The position numbers were made by a program, and so were the translations under genes. 64,000 nucleotides of DNA from Channallabes apus (taxonomy: Eukaryota > Chordata > Actinopteri > Siluriformes > Clariidae), in the NCBI GenBank assembly GCA_030522415.1, contig CM060104.1:11366229-11430228 (forward strand). The letters are read 5' to 3'. Each line of letters begins with the position of its first letter. The first letter of the stretch is position 1. Below the pieces are notes generated by a model. It worked only from the letters and a program-made list of their open reading frames with translations. It had not been told where the DNA came from and did not search any database. Below are positions 32,521 through 44,585 of the stretch, piece by piece.

Positions 32521-33703
32521 AGATGCTGAAATTGTTTTCTCTAAATCTGTCCAGGTGCCCTGTGACACAGCAGCTATACAGGAGTATAAAGAGAGCAATG
32601 CCTCCAAAAATTTTTTGATGAGACATCCACTGTCTTGTTGGTAGTGATAAAAGCTGATTTTAAAAGGGTATTGATACAAATTAGGAGAAGTATATAATCG
32701 TAAAAACAAAAGCAGATAAAAAAAAACACTTTCAGGCAATATTGCAGATATATTTTGTTTCTGAAGCAACAAAGTCAAATGCGAGAAATGTTGACCAAAG
32801 TCAAACCTCAAGTCTTTTGTCTGTCACTGCCTATAGCCTCTAACTGAAAATAAAAGAAGGACGAATTTGTTGACATCTATGTAAAAATTAACATAAGTGC
32901 ACATACTGTATGCTGCTATGACTAACATAACAAATACACTGCAGCATTAAATGTTAAGAGAAAACATGGAACAAAATTGGAAATGCCTTTCTTCGCTTTT
33001 TTAAAATTGATTAATAGATTAACATATTTACTAACATATTATGAATGTTACTATTGAATGAACAATGCAAGATGGTAAGTGTTTATGATGTAGATTGTGT
33101 TTAAGAAACTATTACAAATATATATATATTAAAAAAAGATTTATATTAAAGATTTATTAGCTGCTGGCAGTCAAATTTACACGGGAAGAGTATAGATATT
33201 TTCAGGAGGGAGCTTAAAATCACTTTTGTTAGTCTATACTGACTATAAGAAAATGTATATGCCTTGAACATACAGACAATACAACATACAGTGCCAACCT
33301 AGTACAAGGCATGAGCAGCTGGGCTGTGTTCCCCTCCATTTTACGCCACATTCCATTTTACAACTTTATTTTGGCCAGGTACCAAAAAAGTTAAAGCAAA
33401 TATCCTTTCATATATATTTCCAACAAAAAAATCTCACAACAATGATGATCCCATATTGTTGTAGTAGTTAAATCACTTTAATGACATGAAATGATAGATA
33501 CCATTTAGTGATATATACCATTCTAAGACTCCCCCTTATGAACCAGGTGACCGATTATGGTTTTGGTTATGTTTGTAAACTCATGCCCCATATACCCAGC
33601 AGAATAATCCATTATATCAGCAATGTCGCCTTCAATAATAATAAATGCCATGTCATTACCATATTTCTGTAAGTTCCTATTTTCAGCTTTTAAGCTTTTA
33701 ACC
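32521..33703. other. no gene recognised
   Basis: AT-rich non-coding sequence with no identified repeat. Confidence 0.5.
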
Positions 33704-33805
33704 CCGCCTAGTGCCTGAAGTCTCCTGGGATAGGCTCCAGGTCCCCCGCGACCCGGAACACAGGATTAAGCGGTATAGAAGATGAATGAATGAATGAATG
33801 AATGA
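33704..33805 (+). mobile_element. SINE (DANA/Mermaid-like), 3' end only
   Basis: GTCTCCTGGGATAGGCTCCA, GATTAAGCGGTATAGAAGAT and (GAAT)n. The head and centre are absent. Confidence 0.88.
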
Positions 33806-34370
33806 AGAAAAGTTATTGATCGTTTCATTGCCATCACTTTATTATCTCAAAAGGTAAACCAACTATTCCTGAGATATATCACAGATAGGCTATACATGAT
33901 ATGTCACAATTTCATATGGATATTCTATTGAAAGCATATTTATTTTTAGTATCAATATGCATTTATAGACAGTTCACAGACTGTGTGATTATTTTTATTT
34001 CCATTGCTCTCACTCTAACTGCATGCAGAATTATGCCAGAAACCATGATCGTTGTAGAAAATTAACTAGCTCCCACATGTGACTGAAAGGTGTACTACAG
34101 ACAAATATCACAATGGTAACCCAAATAAAATCTCCTGTGACCAACCTGTGGGTCACGACCTAGTGTTTGGTAATCAGCGCGCTAGCTGATGCCACAAATA
34201 ACAGACCTACCCACTACTGGTTTCAACGACACTTTCACACAATAATTACTTCACTGGAAGACATTCCATTCATCAATTATTTAATGCTTGTACACTTTTT
34301 GAACCAGCTCAGGCGATCATCCTTTCCCAACCATCTGATTAAACTATGAAGTTGAGGCCAGCATTGGACA

Positions 34371-34508
34371 ATTCATTTATTCATCTTCTACACCACTTGT
34401 CCTGTGTACAAGGTCACAGGAGGCCTGGAGCCTATCCTAGGGAACCTACTGTAGGAAACGTGGCAAGGTACACCATGGATGGTGTGAATCCATCGCAGGG
34501 CATAGGAC
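34371..34508 (-). mobile_element. SINE 3' part, minus orientation, decayed
   Basis: TTCATCTTCTACACCACTTG, GGCCTGGAGCCTATCCTAGG and GTGAATCCATCGCAGGGCAT, with many differences from the other copies, indicating an older insertion. Confidence 0.78.
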
Positions 34509-35924
34509 AGTTGTCATGACAAAATATTCTTCTGTAAGCTGCATGTTCCTGCTACTTTAAACACTTAAATAAATTCACATTTTTAAAAAATCTTTGCTAA
34601 TCAGTTTAGCTTTGTAAAAGCTTTCTACTTCAAATGAAAACCATGGTGTGCCCGAAGCTTTAAAGAATGCAGGAAGGCATTGTGTCATGTCCAAATTAAA
34701 TGTTTGTATCCTGCTTTCTGAGGCCATTCGGCTTGCCAATTTTTCAAAGGAGCAAAAGCATCCTTTGCTGTCCCACAAAAAATACTGCATTAGCCAGGCT
34801 TTATACCCAACACTGCAGACAGGTGGTCCATATGTGTTTAGATAAAATATTCTAACTGGTTTGATCATATTTCTCATGAATTTGTGTGATTTTCCACAAC
34901 AGATATTACTTGAGGTTAGAGAGTAATAACATATGTTGGTGTCTTGGCAACATCCTGACATATGTTGACTTCAAGGGGTGTCCCAAAACATTTTCTTGCA
35001 GGTACTCTCATAGCTACCGGAGCACTGCTTTGCAGCAAACTACCTGAGAAAGCATAGATATCAAGGCAGTAGTTAGTATACATATATTTATTTTTAGCTA
35101 AGGATTTATAGAATAAACCATAACTGGTTAATAAAAGATTGTGCATTTAATCTTATTTTATTTTTTTTAATTCACATGTGTGGAGTATCCACAATTAACT
35201 GGTTTCTGTATTGGTGAAGGTTCCACCACCAATTTATTATTTATGGTCTTGGTGGGGTAAGAGAGAGCAATATGCAAATGCATTCACTGAAAGCCTGGAT
35301 GGATGACAGGCCAGAAACCATGCTCAAAATGTTATTTTACCCATGTTTATAATGCTTAACATTACTTAAGAATAAATAAAACTATATATTATGTATGTTT
35401 GGATTTCTATTACTTTCTTTTAGAGAAACACTTCTGTATGACCCTTTATACATCATATCACATAAGGTAAATGCTGAGCTAGCAGTGAAATCTAGATAAC
35501 TTCAATCATTATTTGATATAGCAAACAAATAATTAAGACTAGAAATTGATAGTGCTTTAATAGATTTTTAAATAAACTACTATACAACACACAAGGACAT
35601 ATAAGGGTAGTGTCACAAGTTTCTGGTTTCACCATTATGATTTTGAGCTGCCACATACAATACATTTGAATCTTTGAATCTTGAATGAATCTTGAATTTG
35701 ACAATTAAAGCAACAGAATAAATGTGTTACTAAATGAAATCTAAAATGTTTAACTTAAATTTACTTCATTCTGGCCTGCTACCTTCCTGCATTCAAATAT
35801 ATGCTTACATTTACTCACATTTGACAGCTGATTTCAAATGTTTCAAACAGGGGGTTCATGTGGTGTATCCTGATAAGCACAGAGGTTATATTGCTGAGTT
35901 GATGAGTCACAGACTGGCAAGTTT
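34509..35924. other. no gene recognised
   Basis: Unique-looking AT-rich sequence. A short frame at 34648-34845 has no recognisable domain. The 35660-35700 stretch repeats GAATCTTGAAT imperfectly. Confidence 0.45.
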
Positions 35925-35938
35925 CCACATCATTGACA

Positions 35939-36058
35939 TTCATTCATTCATTCATCTTCTATATCGCTTTATCCTGTATTTAGGGTTGCGGGGACCTGGA
36001 GCCTATCCCAGGAGACTCAGGGCACGAGGCAGGGTACACCCTGGACAGCAGGTCGCAG

Positions 36059-36093
<35 letters not shown>

Positions 36094-36295
36094 TGATCAA
36101 TTTGGGAACGCCAATTAGCCTAATCTGCATGTCTTTGGACTGTGGGAGGAAACCGGAGTACCCGGAGGAAACCCACCAAGCACGGGGAGAACATGCAAAC
36201 TCCATGCACACAGAGACGGGAATCGAGCCTGGCCGGGAATCGAACCCGGACATTGGAGGTGCAAGGCGACAGTGCTAACCACTACACCACCGTGC
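35939..36295 (-). mobile_element. SINE (DANA/Mermaid-like), full length, 14-base target duplication
   Basis: CCACATCATTGACA (35925-35938) and CCACATCATTTACA (36296-36309) flank it with one mismatch. It has a complete head with the B box complement GGAATCGAACC at 36237, the centre, a CA-rich spacer (36061-36091) and a tail. The CCCTGGACAGCAGGTCGC area lacks a few bases of the usual CAGGGTGCCAATCCATCGC block. Confidence 0.94.
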
Positions 36296-36886
36296 CCACA
36301 TCATTTACAGGCTCTCAAAAAAGAACAGTGACAAAAAGAGTAGAGAAGAATGCTGTTCCAGAAAATTCCACATGTGCTCGCTGACATGCAAAGCTCTCAT
36401 TAAGAGCAGTGAAAAAATTAACTCATGAGACCATTTTAAAAACAATTAGGAAATAGACTTAAAGTTCCATGTCTTTTTCATTATTAGCAAGGTGGCTTAA
36501 TTTTAGCGAGACCTTGATCTAAATATATTGGTATTGTCCCATGTGCCGTAAAAAAGAACAGAATTATGAATGCACCAAGCATGTTTTTCCTAAAGATAGC
36601 ATGGTCCATAATGCGACATAATGCCTGCCATTCCAGTCTGATACTAAAAAGGTCAGTGCAAGCCAATCTACATCCTCAAACACCCTCTCTATTTAACACA
36701 CTATGTTAAATATGGACTTGACCATGACCAATGAATTCTTTATGTCATCCTTTAAGCCTGATTAAGCAAGAGGAAAAGGTCTGCTATTGTATTACAACAG
36801 CAACAACCATGCTACATTGTAAGACCAGTTTCTGCAGATGTTGGCCATGTCTGGAGATGGATAAGGCACTTCTCCTTGTGGATGTG

Positions 36887-36912
36887 AGTGTGTGTGTGTG
36901 TGTGTGTGTGTG
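36887..36912. repeat. (TG)n microsatellite
   Basis: About 13 units, uninterrupted. Confidence 0.93.
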
Positions 36913-37477
36913 CATGAGGAGGGGAGGCTGAACAGGGGAGGCCTTGAATGCCACTATTTGAAAGGCAAGGGGGGAAAAGGGGTCCACTTTATCTTGCTAG
37001 GCACAACACACAAAAGAGGCAAGCACAGCAACATGGCAGGTTTTCAAAATTGGGATCAAAAGGTTTCAGCTAATTAACAAACTAAATAAGAGGCTCAGCA
37101 GCTTCGTCTGGCTAGAGTCTTCTCCTTTTCATGACTTTTCACAGGCCAAGCCATGGTGGATAATTAATCCATGTTTGTATGTGTGGGTGTAAGTGTGTTT
37201 GTGTTTATTTGTTGCTAATGCAGTGTTGTTTTGCTTGTAGAGAAATAGTGAAACATATCCAACCATATCTTGGTCTTCAGACAGCAGCATGTTTCCTGTT
37301 TCACTGCTTTAATTGTATTTGACTTTTCAAGCAGTGGTCAGGCCACTCTAGAGTCAGATGGGTTAGACAGGGGCTCATAATAAAGACAAATGGAGAGAAC
37401 ATGAAATTTGATTCTGCCTGATATTGCAGCACCTGCCACAAAAGAAGACAGCATGTGTATAAGAGGGGGGGACGGGT

Positions 37478-37501
37478 CGAGAGAGAGAGAGAGAGAGAGA
37501 G
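37478..37501. repeat. (GA)n microsatellite
   Basis: About 12 units, preceded by a G-rich run. Confidence 0.92.
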
Positions 37502-38421
37502 CACGTACATTGACAACCCAGGAATTTTCCCTGAGCTGTCAAATCTAGAAGGGCACACATCGAACTGTAATGGCATGCCATCTCCAGAGACAAGCAGGTG
37601 GAATAAAATAGAAACAGCACAATATTATCCGACTCCATCACACAGGCACTTTGTTGGATTCCCCCACATAGCCCCAACTTGCCAGCATGAGACAAATGGA
37701 GCTCCACAGGTTCAAATACTTCCAAATGCTGGTTTTCATCTTCGTTGCTCTGACGCGATCCACGCATAAGTCATTACAAGGTTCACTTGCACATTATTTA
37801 TTTAATTACTAAGAGCATATGCTCCCCACCGACCTTGTTCTGTGGAGCACACACTTTGTAGCGTGATATGAAAACACCATCTGTTCTGAGAACAGTTCAC
37901 GCCTTGCCATGCGGGGAAAGGCCCACTATGTCAGTGGATTATCTGATTGTTTTTGAATTGCCTTTACCTTTTAAGCCTTTTTCTGTTGGGCATCATGCAA
38001 TAATGCGGTTAATATTTAATTACCGATTATGTTCCAGGTAAACATATTCTCACAATATATATAGTGATTTAAATTTAGCTTTGTGAATTCACATTAAAAA
38101 CAACTACTGTCCTTAACAGCAATCTTAAGTGTCAAATCTTGTACGTATATAATTTCCTCTCTATTGCAGATGTCTGTCTTCTCACATTATTACACTGACT
38201 GTAATCAGTTAATAGAAACATGTCCTTCTTGGAGTAATAAGCATTTAACTGTACAAACGACAAATAACTTGTAATATTCCAAGACATTCTGTAAAGCAGT
38301 AGCACATAATTAGATTCTGTACAGTATGTATTTGACTTAGAAGGAATAACCTGTTTTCTGTCTATTATTCTTATTCTTATTATTATTACATGCATTATAA
38401 TTTGGTGTATATACATATTAT

Positions 38422-38423
<2 letters not shown>

Positions 38424-38456
<33 letters not shown>

Positions 38457-38471
38457 TATGTGTGGGGGGGG

Positions 38472-38570
<99 letters not shown>

Positions 38571-38578
38571 GTGTGTGT
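38424..38578. repeat. compound (GA)n ... (GT)n microsatellite
   Basis: GA units at 38424-38453, a G-run at 38464-38471, then about 52 GT units with a single GC interruption at 38566. One of the longest simple repeats in the window. The Cys/Val and Thr/His open frames over it are artefacts. Confidence 0.97.
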
Positions 38579-39857
38579 TTGGGGGGGTGGGGGTGGTTGT
38601 GAGTAATTGGATGTGTGTGTGGTGTGTGTGTGCCCGGTCGGTCTGAGCACTGCTCTCTATCTCAGTTGTACGTAAGGTGCTTCACCAGATAGAGATAACG
38701 GAAACCTGAATAGCATGCATCAAAGTGCTTGAGTGCTGGCCAGCATTCAGCAGCAATCTGTACGCAGAAACTCCTTCTGTCTTAAGAGGATTCATCATAC
38801 TCCTTGTTCTGTCAGCCCACAAACAAACATTTTATGAAAATAAAATATTCATTGTCCACTAAAAATGTATGATGTTCTTAATTTTATATATATCACACTT
38901 CTTGTTGTCAGCCTTTTTATGAATGAATGACTTTCCTATTGTGGAATATTTTACTACTGCAGGAATTCAGTCTACATTCTTGGGTTAAGAATACCACTCG
39001 ATCATTCAGAGACGCTAAATCTGACATACTTATTTAAGTGCTTAAAGTTCCTTAAGTAAATATGATCACATTCAATGGGAGTGAAAAGTGTCACAATGAC
39101 ATATAATACACCAGTTGATAATATGAATCTAAAATGAATGTAAAATGTTACATGTAAAATAATATTAAACAAATATTAACCGACTAGTGAAACTGAAAAG
39201 AACATACTGTATGTTACTGTCTCACCATTAAATGTTATTGCTATTTTAGATATGACTAAAATAGTAAACCCCTTGTTTCCCATCTTAGTCTTAGCTCAAC
39301 AAGCCAGAATATTGGCACATTAACCACTGAGGAGGAAAGATCTCATGTAGAAAACAACAGTTCCTGGTAATCTCTGAATAACAATCATATACACTGACAG
39401 CTGTCAACTTGTCACTATAGCAAATGTGCCATCATGACATTTATCAAAATAGAAGGAAACACTTCTTTGCCAAGAGGTTTTAAACCATATATAAGAAATG
39501 TATTTTTTAATTATAAGGTAATTATTTCCAAATTATAGTAAGAATAGTAGAAGAAGAAATCTGAATCTAATTAAAAACCTTAAATTTTTTTCCCAGGAAA
39601 AACAATCTTAATTTCAGCATGTAAAGAGCTGTGTAAGGATGCCACATATTGTGCAGTCTTATTTATTTATTTATATAATAAATTTACTTAGCACCACCAA
39701 TCCACTTAATTTTTAATGCGCATTCATTTAAAAATGTTACTTAGAAAATATAATGACTGAGTACACATTTTTATTTATTTAGGCAATTTATAGAGCTATT
39801 ATGAATATCTGTGTTCTTCTTACAGTTTCTTGTCTTCTACTTACAGCTTCTTTGTTT

Positions 39858-39859
<2 letters not shown>

Positions 39860-39926
<67 letters not shown>
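39860..39926. repeat. (TA)n microsatellite
   Basis: About 33 units next to the hairpin at 39955-40078. Confidence 0.97.
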
Positions 39927-39928
<2 letters not shown>

Positions 39929-39954
39929 AAGCTTCTTGCTGTATTAGCTGAAAA

Positions 39955-40078
39955 GCTGAATATATAGTCTTAAAATATCTGAAATATATAGCAATGTTTA
40001 ATTTATACATAGCAATATGTGTCTTTTTATATATACTTTTTATATATTTCAGATACATATTTTAAGACTATATATTTG
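39955..40078. repeat. long imperfect hairpin
   Basis: 39957-39990 (TATATAGTCTTAAAATAT...) pairs with 40041-40077 with one 4-base bulge; the loop is about 50 bases. It could be a small MITE-like element or an AT-rich cruciform. Confidence 0.7.
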
Positions 40079-42107
40079 AATATTTTAGTAAAGCCTAAGT
40101 GTACAAATAACATCCTATACACATCTAAATCAGTTCTATATTTAATTGCTTTTAATATCCACTGATATTGTGTACCTGTTCTACAGCAATAATGTAGGTA
40201 GTGCACAGACATCATGTTCCAAATCAGTATGTTATCAGAAAAAATGTCATGAGAAAAGGAGATAAAATTAAAATAAAATGAAGGCAAAATTAATACAAGA
40301 AATCCAACTGTTGCTCTGAACAAAGGAGCAAGTGAAACAAAAGTGACATAAAATCATGAGCTGGATTGATTATCTGGCAATGATGAAGCACTTGAAGTAT
40401 TAGGTAGATAAAGCAATTGATTATCCAATAAATCCTTGTCTGGCACTGAATTCCCTCCTTCAGAAATTGAATGAGAGCCAGAGGCCATAAATTAGTTTCA
40501 TCCATCGTCTAAATATACTGAAGATGAGACAATGGCAAATGTCCGATTTACAGTGCTTAAAAACAACAGTTAGGAATTATGGAGACATCTTTTTTTATTG
40601 TCTTAAATTATACCAGTTATGGAGATAATATTAAGATATAGAATTTATTGAGGCATTTGGATGTTTATAAATCTAAGAACTAACTGTAATATTTACACCT
40701 TTTACAATGTATTAAATAAGAAGATTAGAATGTATGTTGGGTATAACCTTTTTTATTATCTACAATTTTATGTAAGGGAGTTATTAGGTGTTTTTAATGT
40801 GTGATGTAAGGTGACAATAATATTCAGTGCATTACAGTGTGCAAAAACAACAGCACAATAATTCTGCCAAATTCTCCCTCGTGCATTAATCACTATCAGC
40901 ATAGCAGCATTGGCCAAAACATTGTCCTTTTCTTTTAAAAAAATGCTTTGCTTCTGGAACAGGAGGGCAATGGCATAGATAATCCAGAAATGCAGAGGAA
41001 TCAGTCCTTCTCCAGACATTTACAGTCTTGCAGAGTGAGACTGACTGACCATCTGGCCTCCAAGAGGTACATTGTAAAAACAGTGAAATCAGTGGAAGCG
41101 ACTCCACCATGGATGCCCACCATTACACAGATGGTGTAGATGTGCTTAGGCTACCTCATGGGGAGACACAGGCCCATCCCTCGTCCCTCTCTGGACAGCA
41201 CCCACGTTAATGAATTTCAGTTGCATTTTTACAATGCTGTAAGGTAAACTAAGGAAAAACCTTTCGACTATGCAATAATTCAGAGAGCCATCTAGTGGTC
41301 TAAGCAAAAAAGATTTAAAGCTCAGTATAAAACATGTAGCATTGACTATTTCTGTCAAAAATTTACAGTGACCCTTTCTTGTGGAATTTCTTTGAGGCAT
41401 GTAAACATACATATAGGCTAGAATATTATTTATAGCTTAAAATTGTATTTTCAATACAAACGCATATGCTCACACAATTAAAGATGTGCACAATCCGCAG
41501 ATACAAAACACGCCCAGATGGTAAAATTACTGATGAACACAAGCACAAGAAATATACATAAATGTTTGACAGCTGCATCATCACATTTTTGTGCATGTGC
41601 ATGGACATATGTCTATTGTGTGTTAATATCTGTGTGCTTTGGAAAAGTGAGCAAGAAAAAGAGTAGAGCAGCAAAATTCCATTTCAAGCTAGATTTGTTT
41701 TAACTTGATGTCATTTGAAACAGAAAAAGCTGTCAGATTCTATTTTAGGCTTCTACAGACTCTGCTGCTATAGCAGCTGCTGATAAATTGGTTCTGTTTT
41801 CACATTTGCAAGTGCAAAAGACTACAGACATGCGGTGGGACAGAAATTCCAAATCTTCAGCATGATATCATGTGTTATTCCCACAAAAAGTCAAGTACCA
41901 GTCACGCAAACCTTGAATGAACGGGAACATTTAAATCCAAGAAATATTTGGGTTACAGGTTTTTTTTTTTTTGCAAAAGTAATTTTAACTACAAATGCAA
42001 AAGTATTCAGAAATAAAGAAATAAGTTATGCATTAAACAATTAATAAGATAGTACTTACATAAATCTATACATACAGCATTACATTATTTAATATTTCAT
42101 AAAATAG

Positions 42108-42109
<2 letters not shown>

Positions 42110-42158
<49 letters not shown>

Positions 42159-42214
42159 CATTAGCTTAAAGGAATAAAGTGATTTAGCAAGTAAAAAATA
42201 AAATGTAACCTAAA

Positions 42215-42270
<56 letters not shown>
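42110..42270. repeat. (TA)n and (GT)n microsatellites
   Basis: TA units at 42110-42156 and GT units at 42217-42270, separated by 60 bases of unique DNA. Confidence 0.96.
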
Positions 42271-42272
<2 letters not shown>

Positions 42273-43081
42273 AAAAAAGAATGTTTGCTTAATGCATGCT
42301 TAATGTAAATATATTAATTGCTCTATCTAGATGAAAAGAAGGAGTAGTATCCATGTATAACACAGAATGAGAAAGTGTGTGTTCACTTTATCTTAAGGTA
42401 AACTTTCAGTGTGTGGCGAGTTGTACTGAGCTAAAAAAAACCTGCACACACATCATTCCCGAGTATTCAGCCCCGAGTCGGCAACTTTCACCCTTTTTCG
42501 CATCTTTTATTTTTTTTTACAACAATTCAAAATGAAAAGCTTCCTAAACCCCAAAATTATGTATAGATGTGCGTTTAAAAGTGGTAAGAGATGCTGCAAA
42601 CTTTGTATAATTTAACTTGTTAATAAGGAAACTGTGTGAAATTTTTTTTTTTTTTTAGAACCTAAGCTATATTCCCATTTAGGCGTCATTTTAACAAATC
42701 TCGCATTCACTTATATTTACGTTCATATTTACATATTTACACTTCTCGGACCCCTTATCTAAAGTGACTTACCAAAGCTGAAGTTTATGGTCGTTATGGG
42801 GCTCAGTATGGTTTAAGGCAATATTTCAGAATAATATTTCACAGGCAATATAATCCCCATAGTCTGCACTCATATCCATTTTGTTCCAGTTGTTTAACAG
42901 GTCAATCGATGAGGCACGTTTAACGTTCTCTTCATCTTACGAGCGGAGGCAATTAAGTGTTAAGAATTGCCTAAATTAATTTAATAAGCATTAAAACAGT
43001 GGATTTAGACAAAGCATGCCATGAAGGGCATAAACTCTACGCAGGACTAATTGTCCATTTCGCATAGTAATATGTTGGTAA

Positions 43082-43087
43082 TCTTAC
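43082..43087 (-). other. grik3: 5' splice donor of grik3 intron 1
   Basis: On the minus strand the exon ends ...CGG ATA G and is followed directly by GTAAGA, a near-consensus U1 donor. Reading through it adds twelve unrelated codons and then a TAG at 43047-43049, so splicing is needed to continue the receptor. Confidence 0.82.
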
Positions 43088-43202
43088 CTATCCGTATGAC
43101 ATGCGGCATCCCGCAAGAGCACTGAATCCAAACAAGGCACACCAAGACCGCTGTCCAGTATTCCAACACGGCGCCCCGGGGCCACCGCCACGGGTTTCTC
43201 AT
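43088..43202 (-). CDS. grik3: grik3 first coding exon (kainate receptor subunit GluK3), N-terminus only
   Basis: The product family is a kainate-type ionotropic glutamate receptor subunit, a plasma-membrane glutamate-gated cation channel of neurons. This exon supplies 38 codons plus the first base of codon 39. Residues 11-26 form a hydrophobic signal-peptide core (EYWTAVLVCLVWI), with likely cleavage after CSCG at 28-31. The mature start GMPHVIRIG is, from memory, identical to mammalian GRIK3 and differs from GRIK1 (PQVLRIG) and GRIK2 (THVLRFG). W5, R6, R9, E14-Y15-W16, V21-C22, W25-I26 and G31 also fall in register with human GRIK3 without gaps. The start at 43202 was chosen for that register and for A at -3. 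The exon ends ATAG, followed by GTAAGA, leaving a phase-1 intron as expected for a split glycine codon. It lies in the only CpG-dense part of the window. The rest of the protein lies beyond position 1. Other kainate paralogues are less likely. Confidence 0.87.
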
Positions 43203-43855
43203 GCTTCTCAGTGCGTGCGATTCACTCTTTAGGGAATCCACGGACGTCTCGGAATCGTTCATCAGAATTGCACTGGTGGGTGTCATGAGAGGACTTCTCT
43301 TGCTCGCGACCAACTGGCTCTCATTGTACTGGACGGGACCTTTCTTTCACCTTCTGCTTGACGCACAAGTCGCGACACAAGTCGTTTCGGATTATCTAAA
43401 ATCAGATCAGATCAGACACCGCTCTCCACGCGTCCGTTAGCCGTTAGTTAGTTTGTTAGGATGCGCGCGCGACTCTCCAGACCTCCTCCTCCTCCTGCTG
43501 AGTGCCTCCGACCGCGCCGCAACAACTGGGCTGGAGTAACGCGCCAAGGCGGAAGGGGACTGCGCCTACACTACACAAAATTCTCTCGGCGGTGTCAACA
43601 AATTGACAGAACTGCTTTCTCCCTGCATACGCGTCAAGCTCCGTTTACGTGCACCGCTGAACTGGTGAGCCGTGTTTATGCTGGAACGACTTATGAGTCG
43701 CTCAAGTAACTCAGGAGGTGCAGGGATATTAAGAGCAAACCTCAATCCGCTGATTTAAAATAACCGGCATTCTATTATGTTACACTTTGAATTTGAAAAT
43801 GCCTAAAGTTTTTTATTGCTCCTTCCGCTGAAACAACTTTTTCGAGAGAAACCTG

Positions 43856-43890
<35 letters not shown>

Positions 43891-43950
43891 ATCTCTCTCT
43901 CGCGCGTGCGATCACGCGCGTCCCAGCTCCGGTTGCTGCGTCATTACGCA
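43203..43950 (-). promoter_or_regulatory. CpG-rich 5'UTR and presumed promoter of grik3
   Basis: The region just upstream of the grik3 start is rich in CpG (for example 11 CpG in 43161-43260, and runs such as GCGCGCGCG near 43463 and CCGCGCCGC near 43512), while the rest of the window is CpG-poor. No clear TATA box sits at a sensible distance, which suits a CpG-island promoter of a neuronal gene. Two in-frame ATGs upstream of the chosen start lie at 43286 and 43262 with no stop between. A CT/GA tract (43861-43898) and a CGCGCGTG...CACGCGCG dyad (43901-43920) lie at the distal edge. The transcription start cannot be placed from sequence alone. Confidence 0.6.
43861..43920. repeat. (CT)n tract and CpG dyad at the distal promoter edge
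   Basis: CT units at 43861-43898 (GA on the gene strand), then CGCGCGTG at 43901-43908 and CACGCGCG at 43913-43920, perfect 8-base inverted arms around CGAT. Confidence 0.85.
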
Positions 43951-44312
43951 CAGTGCCACAACAAACCACAATGTTCTGATAGAAACATGTTTAAATATAT
44001 TTAAATGGACAGGCACTGTATTTGGTGGAAACTGTTGACATAACGAGCAAAAATCACAACGTCTCTGTGCATGTCTAACAGTGTTATCAGCTATTTAGAA
44101 AGACTTTTTTTTGTTGCTCACTGCAGCAGGCTGAACACTGTAACTGTTTAAGATCGTCTTTCTTTATAGACCTTTTATTAATAATATTCGTATCATTATA
44201 TCGTTCCTGTGCTGCTAAAAGTCTTAAATTATCAAAGATAAAACAGACGAGGGCAAATGCCTGTGACAAAATAAGCTGTATAAATGTAGTGCTAATCAGA
44301 CAGATGAGTATC

Positions 44313-44331
44313 TATTATTATTATTATTATT

Positions 44332-44369
<38 letters not shown>

Positions 44370-44390
44370 GGTGGTGGTGGTGGTGGTGGG
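44313..44390. repeat. compound (ATT)n(GTT)n(GGT)n microsatellite
   Basis: Three related trinucleotides in succession, each one base change from the last. Confidence 0.95.
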
Positions 44391-44552
44391 GGATTATGGT
44401 AGTAGTGGAATCATTCCATTCATGGTGTATTCCTGTCTATAGTGTTCCCAGGCTCAGCATCCATTGTGAATCTGACCATCATGAAGCAGTTAGTAAAAAT
44501 GAATGGCTGAATGTATTATTTATTTATTTATTTTAATAAATAGAAGTAGAAT

Positions 44553-44585
44553 TAGTAGCAGTAGTAGTAGTAGTAGTAGTAGTAG
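44553..44585. repeat. (TAG)n microsatellite
   Basis: About 10 units with one early interruption. Confidence 0.92.

Larger units (their letters stand above)
36310..43081. other. proximal part of intron 1: unique DNA with microsatellites
   Basis: No transposon was recognised in the 6.8 kb next to the exon apart from simple repeats and a hairpin at 39955-40078. A scrap like CTTATCTAAAGTGACTTACC (42756) recalls the repeat at 7951. The segment 37880-38040 has balanced composition with ATTAATTACC-type motifs. A low transposon load close to the promoter may reflect regulatory content. Confidence 0.45.
1..43087 (-). other. presumed intron 1 of grik3 (partial)
   Basis: Everything left of the splice donor lacks any stretch resembling kainate receptor exon 2 or later. 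Mammalian GRIK3 has a very long first intron, so this 43-kb stretch is best read as intron 1 running off the window. It is heavily colonised by transposons, listed separately. An unrelated nested gene was looked for and not found. Confidence 0.65.

Noticed and set aside
38390..38650. Cys/Val-rich and Thr/His-rich open frames
   Set aside because: They are translations of a (GT)n microsatellite. The same applies to frames at 8535-8732, 61289-61552 and 63416-63709.
43047..43085. Continuation of the receptor frame for twelve codons to a stop, as a short protein
   Set aside because: These codons lie past a strong GTAAGA donor at exactly the position where kainate receptor exon 1 ends; read-through has no similarity to the family.
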